The notes under the pieces are model-generated. The model saw only the letters and a list, made by a program, of their open reading frames with translations. It ran no database searches and had not been told where the DNA came from. From the NCBI RefSeq assembly GCF_040370365.1, contig NZ_BAABWQ010000003.1:889226-953225 (forward strand): 64,000 bases of DNA. The letters run 5' to 3'. Of the stretch, positions 53,102 to 62,748 are shown piece after piece. A program made the translations under genes and the position numbers. The stretch is from Shimia sp040370365 (GTDB lineage Bacteria > Pseudomonadota > Alphaproteobacteria > Rhodobacterales > Rhodobacteraceae). Numbering within the stretch: the stretch's first letter is position 1; every line of letters begins with the position of its first letter.

Positions 53102-54103
53102 TCAGCCTCCTTTCTTGCGACATATGGCCCAGAGTCTTGGCAGTGCAATGACCCCGATGAGCAGGAGGCCAATGAAGATCGACATCACAATGCCTGGCAC
53201 ATTGAGCAGGCCAAGGCCAAATGTCACCAACCCCATGACAAAGGCGGCAATAACGACCCCAGGAATGGAGCCGGAGCCGCCAAGGATATTGACCCCGCCC
53301 AGAACAACCATGGTAACCACCTCAAGCTCCATGCCCGAGGCAATCGAAGGCCGCGTGGATCCCAGTCGCGAGGTTAGACAGATTGCCGCCAGGCCCGACA
53401 TCAAGCCAGTCAGCAAAAACAAGGTCATCTTGACGCGGTCAACACGCACGCCAGAGAAAAGCGCGCCGGTCGCATTGTTGCCTGTTGCATACACCATTCG
53501 GCCAAAATTGGTTTTGTGTAGAACCACACCAAAGATCATCGCCAACAAGACGAATATGACAAATTCGACGGAAATCACCCAGAAAACATAGCCTTGTCCG
53601 AACCACGAAAAGGAGCTGGGATAGCCGCGAAATGCGCCGTCCCCTAGGACAATGTAGCTGATGCCCCGAAACAGGCTCATGGTACCGATGGTCACTACGA
53701 TCGAGGGCAGCCCCAGTTTGGTCACCAGCGCCCCATTGAACGCGCCACAAAGCAAGCCCGTGGTTAGACCGACCAAGACCAACATTGGGGTGCCCGCGCC
53801 CAATTCCATGGCGACGCCCATGGCGGTTGAAGCCAAAGCGATTATGGCCGCTACCGACAGGTCAATTTCGCCAGAGATGATCAACAAAGCCATTGCGAAG
53901 GCAATCATCGCCTTCTCTGTGAAATTGAAGGTGGCATCCGACAGGTTCCACGCATTGAGGAAGTAGGGCGAGGCCAGCGAGTTCACGATAAATATCGCGA
54001 TCCCGACAGTCAGCAAAAGACTTTCCCAGCTGACCAACTTGTCCTGCAATGGGGATCGCAACCGGTCAGGGATGTGGCGGGAGGCGTTTTCAGTGAGACT
54101 CAT
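53102..54103 (-). CDS. rhaQ: Rhamnose ABC transporter permease
   Basis: 333 residues, ribose/rhamnose (CUT2) permease family with about ten hydrophobic segments. The family segments EIDLSVAAIIALASTAMG, GTMSLFRGISYI, TGNNATGALFSGV and LGGVNILGGSGSIPG are visible. It pairs with RhaP in the inner membrane. ATGA overlap with rhaP; order and size fit RhaQ, though P and Q names could be swapped. Confidence 0.9.
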   Translation of the reverse strand: MSLTENASRHIPDRLRSPLQDKLVSWESLLLTVGIAIFIVNSLASPYFLNAWNLSDATFNFTEKAMIAFAMALLIISGEIDLSVAAIIALASTAMGVAMELGAGTPMLVLVGLTTGLLCGAFNGALVTKLGLPSIVVTIGTMSLFRGISYIVLGDGAFRGYPSSFSWFGQGYVFWVISVEFVIFVLLAMIFGVVLHKTNFGRMVYATGNNATGALFSGVRVDRVKMTLFLLTGLMSGLAAICLTSRLGSTRPSIASGMELEVVTMVVLGGVNILGGSGSIPGVVIAAFVMGLVTFGLGLLNVPGIVMSIFIGLLLIGVIALPRLWAICRKKGG

Positions 54104-55077
54104 TGTGCGTGCTCCGCAGATTTCAGAATGACGCGCCCCTTGGAGCGTCCGGATTGGGCGTTAAACGCGACCGCAATGATGATCGCCGCGCCGGATATTG
54201 CGAGCTGCCAAAATGGCGAGATGTCGACAACAGGCAGCGCATTTTTGACCACACCAAGAAACAAGGCCCCCAGAAGCGTGCCGACAACCGTGCCCGCACC
54301 TCCGGCAATGGACACTCCGCCAATCACGCAGGCCGCAACCACATCAAGTTCAAAACCTCCCGCAATGTCGACGTAGGCCACCGAGTATCGCGCAACCCAA
54401 AGATAGCCCGTCAAGCCAGCAAGCGTTCCAGAGATCACAAAAGCCGCGAATTGAGTCTTGCCGACGTCGATGCCAGTATAAACTGCCGCGTGAGGATTGC
54501 CGCCAACTGCATATATGGACCGCCCCAACGTAGTGCGCGCCATAAGCACGAGCATAACACCGAACACCAGAACCGCGATCCAACCGAGCACAGGCATGCC
54601 AAGGATGTCAGCCCGAGGAAATCCGGTAAAATGCGGGCTCATTTCGTGCGCGTTGATCCATTTGCCTTCGGTCAGCAAGAAGATGATGCCGCGAAAAATG
54701 GTCATTGTGCCAAGCGTGACCACAATCGGAGGAATATTAAGTTTCCAGACCAAAATGCCATTGATCGCCCCCAGTATCGCTCCCATTGAGAGCGCGACCA
54801 CCAGAATGACCGCTACTGGAAGATCGGGAGCCGCCACGTTGATCATTGCGCAAACCATGCCTGTTAAGGCCAAATTCGCTGCTACTGACAGGTCGATACA
54901 GCGGGTCAGGATCACCGCCATCTGGCCCATCGCCAGAATCATCAGCGGCGATGTGTCTGTGACTACTGCGACAAGGTTGCCGGGCGCGACAAAGGCGGGA
55001 AAACGCGTCGCCACAACAATGAGCAGACAGAGAATTGCGCCAAAGAGGATCGCCTCACGGGATTTAAGTGGACTCAT
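54100..55077 (-). CDS. rhaP: Rhamnose ABC transporter permease
   Basis: 325 residues, CUT2 permease family. Segments ILTRCIDLSVAANLALTGM, GTMTIFRGIIFLLTEG, VGGNPHAAVYTGID and IGGVSIAGGAGTVVG are typical. It is the partner of RhaQ, forming the sugar channel. ATGA overlaps at both ends (with rhaT and rhaQ) show coupled translation. Confidence 0.9.
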   Translation of the reverse strand: MSPLKSREAILFGAILCLLIVVATRFPAFVAPGNLVAVVTDTSPLMILAMGQMAVILTRCIDLSVAANLALTGMVCAMINVAAPDLPVAVILVVALSMGAILGAINGILVWKLNIPPIVVTLGTMTIFRGIIFLLTEGKWINAHEMSPHFTGFPRADILGMPVLGWIAVLVFGVMLVLMARTTLGRSIYAVGGNPHAAVYTGIDVGKTQFAAFVISGTLAGLTGYLWVARYSVAYVDIAGGFELDVVAACVIGGVSIAGGAGTVVGTLLGALFLGVVKNALPVVDISPFWQLAISGAAIIIAVAFNAQSGRSKGRVILKSAEHAQ

Positions 55078-56618
55078 ACCGTGTCTCCTTGCACCCGAAT
55101 GCCGACTGCGTGGCGTACCAATGTCTCAGGGCTAAGATCATCGCCTTGAAGTTCGACAGCCATTCGGCCTTCACGCATAATAATCACCCGATCCGACATG
55201 CCGAGAATTTCGGGGATTTCAGAGCTTACCATGATCACCGACAGTCCTAGGGCGGCCAGTTCGGACATAAAGTCATGCACCGCCGCTTTGGAGCCAATGT
55301 CGATACCTTTGGTAGGCTCATCGAGAATGATAACTCGCGGCTGTGTCGCGAGCCATTTGGCAATCACCACCTTCTGTTGGTTCCCACCGGAAAGCGCACC
55401 TACGTTTGTGTCCAACGACGCCGCCCGCAGATCCAGCCGTTCTGTATACTCACGTGCCAACGCAAACTCTTCGGCCAATTGGATAAACCCCTCGCGTGAC
55501 GTTTTTTGCAGTGATGGCAAGGTGACGTTTTGAAAGATCGGCATGTCCAGAATGGCACCCTGCTTGCCGCGATCTTCGGGTACGTAGACAATACCGGCTT
55601 TAATGGCGTCGGCTGGCGAGCGGATCACACGCACCTTGCCGTCAATCCGCACCGCGCCTTTGGATGGCCGTGTGATCCCAATCAGCGATTGCATGAATTC
55701 GGACCTACCTGCACCTACAAGCCCGTAGAACCCAAGGATTTCTCCGCGTCGAAGCGTGAAATTTATGTCTTCAAACTCTGTTGGGTGGCTGTAGCCAACG
55801 ACCTTCAGCAGCTCGTCACCGATCTCAGAACGGCGTTTGGGGAACAGTTGTTCTACGGCACGCCCGACCATCATTTGAACCAACTCAGCCTCTTTGACGC
55901 CGTTGATTTTGCCCGCACCCACGAATTGTCCATCACGAAACACAGTATAGCGATCAGCAATCCGGAAAATCTCGTCAAACTTGTGGGAGATGAACAAGAT
56001 CGCCTTGCCTTGCGCCTTCAAAGTATCGACCAACTCATAGAGCTCTTCGATCTCGGTTTGGCTCAATGCGGCAGTTGGTTCGTCCATGATCACAACACGC
56101 GCCTCAACAGACAAGGCGCGGGCGATGGCGACCAAGTGGCGCGACGCAATCCCTAAGTCTTTGAGCTTCACGCTGGCATCAATTGGAGCACCGATCGAAC
56201 TAAGAATTTCGGTGGTTTTGGCCTGCATAGCCTTGGTGTCGATCAGGCCAAACCGGTTTTTGGGCGCGTGCCCGATATAGACGTTTTCCGCGACGGTCAA
56301 TTCGTCAAACAACACGGTTTCCTGGTGAATAGCCGTCACCCCGGCATCCGCAGCATCCTGCGGTGTTGCGAAATGCACAGGCTGGCTATCAAGCATAATG
56401 CTGCCGTCATCGGGCTGGTAAATACCAGTTAGCGTTTTCACAACCGTAGACTTTCCGGCCCCGTTTTCGCCAATCAATGCAGTCACTTCGCCCGCGTAGA
56501 GGTGTAATTCAACGCCATTCAGCGCTTTCACCCCTGGAAATGTCTTGGTGATATTGTCCAGAGACAGAACCGGTGAGATTGCCGGATCAGCACTCTGTTC
56601 GCTCGCCTGATTGGTCAT
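55074..56618 (-). CDS. rhaT: Rhamnose ABC transporter ATPase (two-domain)
   Basis: 514 residues with two ABC domains, as in all CUT2 sugar importers. The first has Walker A GENGAGKST and Walker B VVIMDEPT with a degenerate signature; the second has a degenerate Walker A (GLVGAGRSEF) but a complete signature LSGGNQQK and IILDEPT. It energises RhaPQ. It follows rhaS after a 96-base gap with a hairpin and overlaps rhaP. It is unrelated to the E. coli RhaT symporter despite the name. Confidence 0.93.
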   Translation of the reverse strand: MTNQASEQSADPAISPVLSLDNITKTFPGVKALNGVELHLYAGEVTALIGENGAGKSTVVKTLTGIYQPDDGSIMLDSQPVHFATPQDAADAGVTAIHQETVLFDELTVAENVYIGHAPKNRFGLIDTKAMQAKTTEILSSIGAPIDASVKLKDLGIASRHLVAIARALSVEARVVIMDEPTAALSQTEIEELYELVDTLKAQGKAILFISHKFDEIFRIADRYTVFRDGQFVGAGKINGVKEAELVQMMVGRAVEQLFPKRRSEIGDELLKVVGYSHPTEFEDINFTLRRGEILGFYGLVGAGRSEFMQSLIGITRPSKGAVRIDGKVRVIRSPADAIKAGIVYVPEDRGKQGAILDMPIFQNVTLPSLQKTSREGFIQLAEEFALAREYTERLDLRAASLDTNVGALSGGNQQKVVIAKWLATQPRVIILDEPTKGIDIGSKAAVHDFMSELAALGLSVIMVSSEIPEILGMSDRVIIMREGRMAVELQGDDLSPETLVRHAVGIRVQGDTV

Positions 56619-56666
56619 TTGCGCAGCCCCGTCGCAAGGCCCATCAAGGACCCAAAGTTCATTTGG

Positions 56667-56701
56667 AAAAAGGGCGACGTAAATGGAACGCCGCCCCTTT
56701 T
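56667..56701 (-). terminator. Intercistronic hairpin after rhaS
   Basis: A 13-bp stem, 56667-56679 with 56689-56701, loop 9. The two positions that mismatch on the plus strand become G-U pairs in the minus-strand RNA, so it folds best in the rha transcript. It probably raises RhaS over RhaTPQ. Confidence 0.75.
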
Positions 56702-56714
56702 CTTGGGAGTGATC

Positions 56715-57704
56715 TTAGAAAATTTCTTTGAAATCATCGATGTTGCTGGAGTCATAGACAAACGGGTCGGCCATGGCCGCAGCATTTGTGTCGTCCAACG
56801 TGATCGTGCCCATGCGGCCGATCGAGATTTCCGCACCGGGCGCGGAAGTGGCCGCTTCGGTCGCCAACTGATGCGCCAGCATGGTTGCAGAGTAACCCAA
56901 ATCGATTGGGTTCCAGATCGCGAAGGACTTGGACGCACCGCTTTCGATGGCACCAGCCATTTCAGATGGCAGGCCCAGACCTGTCACGTTGACCTGACCA
57001 ATTTTTCCAGCATCCGCAACCGCTTGCGCAGCTGCTACGATGCCAACAGAAGTCGGTGCAATGATTGCATCAAGCTCGGGGTGGGACTGCATCAATCCGG
57101 TCGCTTCACGGTAAGACTTGTCCGCAAGGTCGTCACCGTACACGGTGGAGACAACTTCGATGCCGCCATAATTGCCCATCACCTTGTTCATTTCATCGAT
57201 CCAGATGTTCTGGTTCGTAGAAGTGGTGGTTGCCGACAGCACAGCGACTTCGCCACCATCCGGAAGGTGATCTGCGGCAAGCTTGATGATCATGTTGCCG
57301 ATCAACGCGTTAGACGATGGATTCAAATGTGCCTGACGACCATCTTCCGCAACGCCCGAGTCCCAAGACACCACCGTAATACCGCGTTGCATGGCCTTCT
57401 TGAGAGTAGGAACCAGCGCGTCGGTGTCATTGGCGGATACGGCAATGGCGTCCACTTTCTGTGCGATCAAAGAGTTGATGACCTCAATCTGACCTTCAGC
57501 AGTGGTGTCGGTCGGACCGGTGTAGATGATTTCCACACCGCCAATTTCCTTGGCAGCTTCTTCTGCGCCCTCTGCGGCGGCTTCAAAAAATCCGATGCCA
57601 AGTGCTTTAACAACCAACGCGATCCGCATGTCGTCTGCGGCCGCAGGTCCGGCGAACAAGCCCGCAGCCACAGCTACGGATGTCATGAGTTTGGTAAATT
57701 TCAT
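56715..57704 (-). CDS. rhaS: Rhamnose ABC transporter substrate-binding protein
   Basis: 329 residues with a Sec signal peptide (AAGLFAGPAAA). The mature part is a Peripla_BP_4 sugar-binding protein: FEAAAEGAEEAAKEIG, TAEGQIEVINSLIAQKVDAIAVSANDTDAL and a VTGLGLPSEM segment. It binds rhamnose in the periplasm for RhaTPQ. It is the first structural gene after rhaR; GGAGGAAACC precedes the ATG. A hairpin follows it. Confidence 0.92.
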   Translation of the reverse strand: MKFTKLMTSVAVAAGLFAGPAAADDMRIALVVKALGIGFFEAAAEGAEEAAKEIGGVEIIYTGPTDTTAEGQIEVINSLIAQKVDAIAVSANDTDALVPTLKKAMQRGITVVSWDSGVAEDGRQAHLNPSSNALIGNMIIKLAADHLPDGGEVAVLSATTTSTNQNIWIDEMNKVMGNYGGIEVVSTVYGDDLADKSYREATGLMQSHPELDAIIAPTSVGIVAAAQAVADAGKIGQVNVTGLGLPSEMAGAIESGASKSFAIWNPIDLGYSATMLAHQLATEAATSAPGAEISIGRMGTITLDDTNAAAMADPFVYDSSNIDDFKEIF

Positions 57705-57759
57705 TGGGTTTCCTCCCTGGTTCCCCTAAATTTACGGCTCGCCGTCCCCTCCAAGAGCA

Positions 57760-58560
57760 CTACGACACCGCCTCCTCCTTCGAAGCGCCAACCGGCACCA
57801 CGATCAGTTTGATGTCCGCTGACTCCACCATCGCAGCGGAGCGGTCACTGATCCCGTCGTCGGTGATCAGAACATCGATGTCTTTGAGCGGACACAGCAC
57901 GAGGCTGGAGCGCTCTTCAAATTTTCCGGAATCGACCAACAGGACAACTTCGTCAGCCTGTCCAATCAGTTTTTGCTCGGCCTGAATGATCAGCGGATCT
58001 GCTTCCATCACTCCAAGTGGACCAACGCCTTGCGCCCCCATGAACATGCGACGCGCGTAAAAATTGCGAGTCACATCATTATCAAAAGGCGACAACACAA
58101 TGTTTTGCTCGCGATAGATCACGCCGCCCGACATAAGAACCGTGTTCTTGGAATTCTTCAGAAGGTGCTCCGCAATCGGGAACGAATTGGTGAAAACCTG
58201 ACATCGGCGTGTCGCAAGTGGGTGTACCATTTGAAAGGTTGTGGTGCCGCCATTGATAATGATCGGCTCCCCTTCGTCACAAAGTTCCACCGCCCTGCGT
58301 GCAATTGCTTGCTTTTGCGCGATATTGATTGCTTCATTGACTGCAAATGGCCGACCTGCAAGGCCGGGCAGTTGATTGGGGTGCAGTGCCTCGACGCCAC
58401 CACGAACGCGGCGCAGTTTCTTGGCTTCGTGCAATGCGGAAATATCCCGGCGAATTGTCGCCTCGGACGCGCCGGTCATACTACATAGGTCCAAAACCGT
58501 CACCACCGGACGGTCCTGAACTGCGGACAGTATGATCCTGTTGCGTTCCTTTTCGTGCAT
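57760..58560 (-). CDS. rhaR: DeoR-family regulator of rhamnose catabolism
   Basis: 266 residues from ATG 58560, which follows GGGAGGAAAG; the longer frame from 58602 is less likely. N-terminal HTH (VTVLDLCSMTGASEATIRRDIS) and a sugar-phosphate-type sensor domain (INGGTTTFQM, VDSGKFEERSSLVLC) are those of DeoR proteins. It most likely represses both the rhaSTPQUK and the divergent rhaDI promoters until induced. Candidate operator at 58600-58676. Confidence 0.9.
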   Translation of the reverse strand: MHEKERNRIILSAVQDRPVVTVLDLCSMTGASEATIRRDISALHEAKKLRRVRGGVEALHPNQLPGLAGRPFAVNEAINIAQKQAIARRAVELCDEGEPIIINGGTTTFQMVHPLATRRCQVFTNSFPIAEHLLKNSKNTVLMSGGVIYREQNIVLSPFDNDVTRNFYARRMFMGAQGVGPLGVMEADPLIIQAEQKLIGQADEVVLLVDSGKFEERSSLVLCPLKDIDVLITDDGISDRSAAMVESADIKLIVVPVGASKEEAVS

Positions 58561-58599
58561 CACTTTCCTCCCGTTGACGCTGACGATGCCGCAGACATC

Positions 58600-58676
58600 C
58601 AATCATTGTCAATCACTAATTGTCATTTATCTTCATTTCACGGTCCATAATGATCATTTGTGATTGTTTGTGATTG
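58600..58676. promoter_or_regulatory. Candidate RhaR operator: two inverted pairs of 6-bp boxes
   Basis: CAATCA occurs at 58600-58605 and 58610-58615, and its inverse TGATTG at 58661-58666 and 58671-58676. Each pair has a 10-base period, one helical turn. The right pair belongs to an exact 10-bp tandem repeat, 58657-58666 and 58667-58676. They lie in the divergent rhaR-rhaD promoter region, so a DeoR-type repressor site is the likely reading. Confidence 0.65.
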
Positions 58677-58748
58677 ACATTCTGTCGCAACACACTCAAT
58701 CTCTGACCAAATCTGATTGAACTATCTGTGGATCGGGAGGAGATCACA

Positions 58749-60845
58749 ATGACAACCGAAGCAAACCGGCTTGTTTCTCTTTGGGACGAGGCAAAGGCGG
58801 CCAGCATGAGCGAGCCTGAGAAACTTCTGTATCGCTCTAATTTGCTTGGGTCTGACAAGCGCGTCACCAACTATGGCGGCGGCAACACCTCTGCCAAAGT
58901 TTTCCAAACCGATCCTCTTTCAGGCGATAACGCTGAGGTTCTATGGGTCAAAGGTTCAGGTGGAGACGTCGGCTCGATTAAGATGGATGGATTTTCAACA
59001 CTCTACATGGACAAACTGCGTGCGTTGAAGAGCAAGTATCGCGGTGTTGAATTCGAAGACGAGATGGTCAGCTACCTCCCCCACTGCACGTTCAATCTGA
59101 ACCCGCGAGCTGCCTCGATCGATACGCCACTGCATGCCTATGTCCCAAAGGCACATGTGGATCATATGCATCCCGATGCGATCATCGCCATTGCAGCTTC
59201 CAAAGACAGCAAAGCCATGACGCAAGAGATTTTTGGTGACGACATTGGATGGCTGCCTTGGAAAAAGCCGGGCTATGAGCTGGGCCTGTGGCTAGAAAAA
59301 TTTTGCCTCGAAAACCCGGACGCCAAAGGAGTTGTTTTGGAATCTCACGGCCTATTCACATGGGATGACGATGCCAAAACATGTTATGAGCTGACGTTGG
59401 ACATCATCAACAAGGCCATCGCCTACTTTGATGCCAAAACAGCCAACGTGCCGGCCTTTGGAGGAGCAATCCACGAAAGCCTTGCGGCCGTCGAGCGTCG
59501 CGACATTTCCGCCAAACTCATGCCTGCGATCCGTGGGTTTGTATCCGGTCAGCAGCCAATGGTTGGTAACTTTGTTGACTCCGAAACCGTTCTTGAATTT
59601 GTGAATGCCAAAGACATGCCCACACTCGCTGCCTTGGGTACGTCCTGTCCAGACCACTTCCTACGCACAAAAATTTGCCCATTGGTGGTCGACTTTGATC
59701 CGGCCCAAAACAACATCGACGCGGTCCTGCAAGGGCTAGAGGCACAGATCGCCAGCTACCGCGAGGGCTATGCAGCTTACTACGAGCGCTGCAAACGCGA
59801 CGACAGTCCGGCTCTGCGCGATCCAAACGCCGTGGTCTATCTCATTCCTGGTGTCGGCATGATCACCTTTGCCAAAGACCGCGCCACAGCGCGAGTCTCG
59901 GGCGAATTCTACGTCAATGCGATTAACGTTATGCGCGGCGCCGCGGCGGTGTCTGATTACTGCGGCTTGCCCGAACAAGAAGCTTTCGACATTGAATACT
60001 GGTTGCTTGAAGAGGCAAAACTTCAGCGCATGCCAAAACCCAAGAGCCTTGCCGGTCAGATTGCGCTTGTCACGGGCGGCGCAGGCGGCATTGGTGCCGC
60101 AACAGCGGAACGCTATCTATCTGAAGGTGCTTGCGTGATGCTGGCAGATATCAACGAAGAAAGCTTGTCGGCAACTTACGATAATCTGACAAAACGATAT
60201 GGCGTGGATGTTGTGCGCACTATCGTCATGAACGTTACAGATGAAGACGCTGTGGCTGCAGCTTATGCCTATACATCTGTTGAATTTGGAGGCCTGGACA
60301 TTCTGGTCTCGAATGCCGGCATCGCATCTTCAGCACCGGTGGAGGACACAACCCTCGATTTATGGAACAAAAACATGGACATCCTGTCCACCGGTTACTT
60401 CCTCGTGTCGCGTGAGGCATTTAAGATCATGCGATTACAGAACATGGGTGGCTCTATCGTTTTTGTCGCCTCAAAAAATGGTCTTGCGGCATCACCCAAT
60501 GCCTCGGCGTATTGCACCGCCAAAGCCAGCGAAATCCATTTGGCTCGCTGCTTGGCACTTGAAGGTGCCGAAGCCGGAATTCGGGTGAATGTTGTGAACC
60601 CTGACGCAGTGCTGCGCGGCTCTAAGATCTGGGAAGGCGAATGGCTTGACCAACGGGCAGACACATACGGTACGGATAAGGAAGGTCTTGAGGAGATGTA
60701 CCGGAACCGCTCTATGCTGAAGCGGTCGGTCCTGCCCGAAGACATTGCCGAGGCAGCTTATTTCTTTGCGTCAGACAAATCGGCCAAGTCGACCGGCAAT
60801 ATCATCAACGTGGACGCCGGCAACGTGCAGGCCTTTACGCGTTAA
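58749..60845 (+). CDS. rhaD: Bifunctional rhamnulose-1-phosphate aldolase/lactaldehyde dehydrogenase
   Basis: 698 residues from ATG 58749, preceded by GGGAGGAGAT. The N-terminal half is a class II aldolase with the zinc motif HVDHMHPDA and SHGLFTWDDD; from about residue 440 a short-chain dehydrogenase follows, with TGGAGGIG and catalytic Tyr/Lys in SAYCTAK. The aldolase splits rhamnulose 1-phosphate to DHAP and L-lactaldehyde, which the second domain oxidises. The fusion is the Rhizobium form. First gene of the divergent rhaDI operon. Confidence 0.94.
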   Translation: MTTEANRLVSLWDEAKAASMSEPEKLLYRSNLLGSDKRVTNYGGGNTSAKVFQTDPLSGDNAEVLWVKGSGGDVGSIKMDGFSTLYMDKLRALKSKYRGVEFEDEMVSYLPHCTFNLNPRAASIDTPLHAYVPKAHVDHMHPDAIIAIAASKDSKAMTQEIFGDDIGWLPWKKPGYELGLWLEKFCLENPDAKGVVLESHGLFTWDDDAKTCYELTLDIINKAIAYFDAKTANVPAFGGAIHESLAAVERRDISAKLMPAIRGFVSGQQPMVGNFVDSETVLEFVNAKDMPTLAALGTSCPDHFLRTKICPLVVDFDPAQNNIDAVLQGLEAQIASYREGYAAYYERCKRDDSPALRDPNAVVYLIPGVGMITFAKDRATARVSGEFYVNAINVMRGAAAVSDYCGLPEQEAFDIEYWLLEEAKLQRMPKPKSLAGQIALVTGGAGGIGAATAERYLSEGACVMLADINEESLSATYDNLTKRYGVDVVRTIVMNVTDEDAVAAAYAYTSVEFGGLDILVSNAGIASSAPVEDTTLDLWNKNMDILSTGYFLVSREAFKIMRLQNMGGSIVFVASKNGLAASPNASAYCTAKASEIHLARCLALEGAEAGIRVNVVNPDAVLRGSKIWEGEWLDQRADTYGTDKEGLEEMYRNRSMLKRSVLPEDIAEAAYFFASDKSAKSTGNIINVDAGNVQAFTR

Positions 60846-60859
60846 AATATCTGTATGCG

Positions 60860-60877
60860 GTGCCTTGTGGAAGGCAC
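60860..60877 (+). other. Intercistronic hairpin between rhaD and rhaI
   Basis: GTGCCTT (60860-60866) pairs with AAGGCAC (60871-60877), loop GTGG. There is no T run, so RNA stabilisation or processing is likelier than termination. Confidence 0.5.
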
Positions 60878-60901
60878 GTGCAAACCCTTCGGGAGGATAC
60901 C

Positions 60902-62176
60902 ATGTTTGATTTGAATGTGATCGAGGCCGAGAACGCCAAACTTGAGCATGATCTGGCCAAAGACTTTGAAAGTCTTGGCGAAAGGCTGGATCGACGGGGC
61001 GTGGACATTCATGCACTGGTGACCAAAGCGCAGGGGTTTGGCGTTGCGGTTCCCTCCTGGGGCACAGGCACTGGTGGCACCCGTTTTGCCCGCTTTCCCG
61101 GCGGCGGAGAGCCGGCAAATATATTTGATAAACTGGACGATTGCGGCGTTATCCACGCTCTGACAAAAGCGGCACCTTCCGTCTCACTGCACATACCTTG
61201 GGACAAGGCCGATCCCGCCGATTTGCGCGCTAAGGCAGTTCAACACGACCTGTCCTTTGATGCGATGAATTCCAATACGTTTCAGGATCAGTCAGATCAA
61301 TCACACTCCTACAAGTTTGGCTCCCTGTCACACACTGATGCGGCCACCCGGGCACAAGCGGTGGAACACAATCTGGAGTGCATCGAAATCGGCAATCAGA
61401 TCGGCTCAAAAGCCCTGACGGTATGGATTGGCGACGGTGCAAACTTCCCGGGCCAGACCCATATGGGGCGTCAATTCGAGCGCTACCTTGGCTCCATGAA
61501 AGAGATCTACGCAGGGCTGCCGGATGACTGGCGGCTGTTCTCAGAGCACAAAATCTATGAGCCTGCCTTCTACTCAACCGTGGTTCAGGACTGGGGCACG
61601 TCTCTGTTGACCGCACAGGAACTTGGCGACAAGGCAATGTGCCTCGTAGATCTGGGCCACCATGCGCCCAACGTGAACATAGAGATGATCGTTTCGCGCT
61701 TGATCCACGCGGGAAAACTTGGTGGCTTTCACTTCAACGACAGCAAATATGGAGACGATGATCTCGACAGCGGAACAATTGATCCATACCGCCTCTTTCT
61801 TGTGTGGAACGAGTTGGTCGACGCCGAAGGCACGCCGGGTTTGGATTTGGCGCATATGATCGATCAGTCCCACAATGTGACCGACCCGATCGAAAGCCTG
61901 ATGGTATCCGCAATAGAAATCCAACGCGCGTTTGTTCAGGCCAGCCTCGTCGATCGCGAAACCTTAGCTGAATATCAATCTGACAATGACGCTCTCATGG
62001 CGTCAGCAACTTTGAGAGCCGCGTTCCGCACCGATGTGGACCCGATTTTGGCCAAAGCACGTCAACTTGCCGGAGGTGCAATTTCGCCGGTGATGACCTT
62101 TCGGGCCTCCGGATATCGCAAAAGCGTGACTGCACGCCGACCCAAGGCGAACGGAGCGGGCGGCGGTATTGTCTGA
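60902..62176 (+). CDS. rhaI: L-rhamnose isomerase (catabolic, Pseudomonas/Rhizobium type)
   Basis: 424 residues from ATG 60902 (GGGAGG upstream). The pattern is that of the TIM-barrel RhaI class: WGTGTGGTRFARFPGGGEP, LTVWIGDGANFPGQ, EHKIYEPAFYSTV, LVDLGHHAPNVNIEMIVSRLIHAGKLGGFHFNDSKYGDDDLDSG with the metal ligands. It converts L-rhamnose to L-rhamnulose. The C-terminus (FRASGYRKSV and a basic tail) is typical. Last gene of rhaDI. Confidence 0.93.
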   Translation: MFDLNVIEAENAKLEHDLAKDFESLGERLDRRGVDIHALVTKAQGFGVAVPSWGTGTGGTRFARFPGGGEPANIFDKLDDCGVIHALTKAAPSVSLHIPWDKADPADLRAKAVQHDLSFDAMNSNTFQDQSDQSHSYKFGSLSHTDAATRAQAVEHNLECIEIGNQIGSKALTVWIGDGANFPGQTHMGRQFERYLGSMKEIYAGLPDDWRLFSEHKIYEPAFYSTVVQDWGTSLLTAQELGDKAMCLVDLGHHAPNVNIEMIVSRLIHAGKLGGFHFNDSKYGDDDLDSGTIDPYRLFLVWNELVDAEGTPGLDLAHMIDQSHNVTDPIESLMVSAIEIQRAFVQASLVDRETLAEYQSDNDALMASATLRAAFRTDVDPILAKARQLAGGAISPVMTFRASGYRKSVTARRPKANGAGGGIV

Positions 62177-62748
62177 AATAGGGGCGGTCATGGAACAAGG
62201 TGTCGTGATCGCTATTTCTGTGAGCCCCTCAGAGGCTCCGAGGATGGTCGACTTTGAAAAATGGCACTGCCGCCGAGCCTGCCTTAGGATGGCACAAGGG
62301 CGCGTTTTTGCACTCTAAGGGGCAAACCGCTCCTATGCCGACCAAGCAGCCATTGAAGGCAACCCTGTGCGCTCTCAATTTTGTCACTGATGGACTGGCG
62401 CAACCATTGGAGCGGCGCTGCGGCGGGTTCAGCCTGTGTTACGGCGTAAGGCTGTGAGGATTGGCTTTAGTCGGGAAGGGAAAGCTGGGGTCAGGGTGAT
62501 TGAGATAAGCGCGTGAAGTAACGACTATGCTGAGGGCAAAAGAAACCCCGCAGGCAATTGCGGGGCTTCTTTGTGCGTAAGGGCAGTTATGTGGAGAAAG
62601 TCGACATAGCCTCAATAATCGCCATACTCCCTTAAGTGCGAAAGCGCTTGCTGAAGGTAATCATACTTAAGAGTGGACTTGAAAAAGGTAACATGTGATC
62701 TACCGCAGCTGGTTTCTATGCGCGAATTCCTCGGAGTAAATTGTAGAG
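62177..62748. other. Gap without supported gene
   Basis: No frame with a ribosome site or motif; a 67-codon plus frame from TTG 62254 is unconvincing. The terminator at 62546-62565 ends some plus-strand transcript, perhaps the rhaDI message or a small RNA within the gap. Confidence 0.4.
62546..62565 (+). terminator. Rho-independent terminator
   Basis: CCCCGCA (62546-62552) pairs with TGCGGGG (62559-62565), loop GGCAAT, followed by CTTCTTT; flanking AGAA and TTCT can extend the stem after one mismatch. It lies 370 bases after rhaI. Confidence 0.85.

Noticed and set aside
62254..62457. 67-residue ORF after rhaI
   Set aside because: TTG start without ribosome site and unusual composition.
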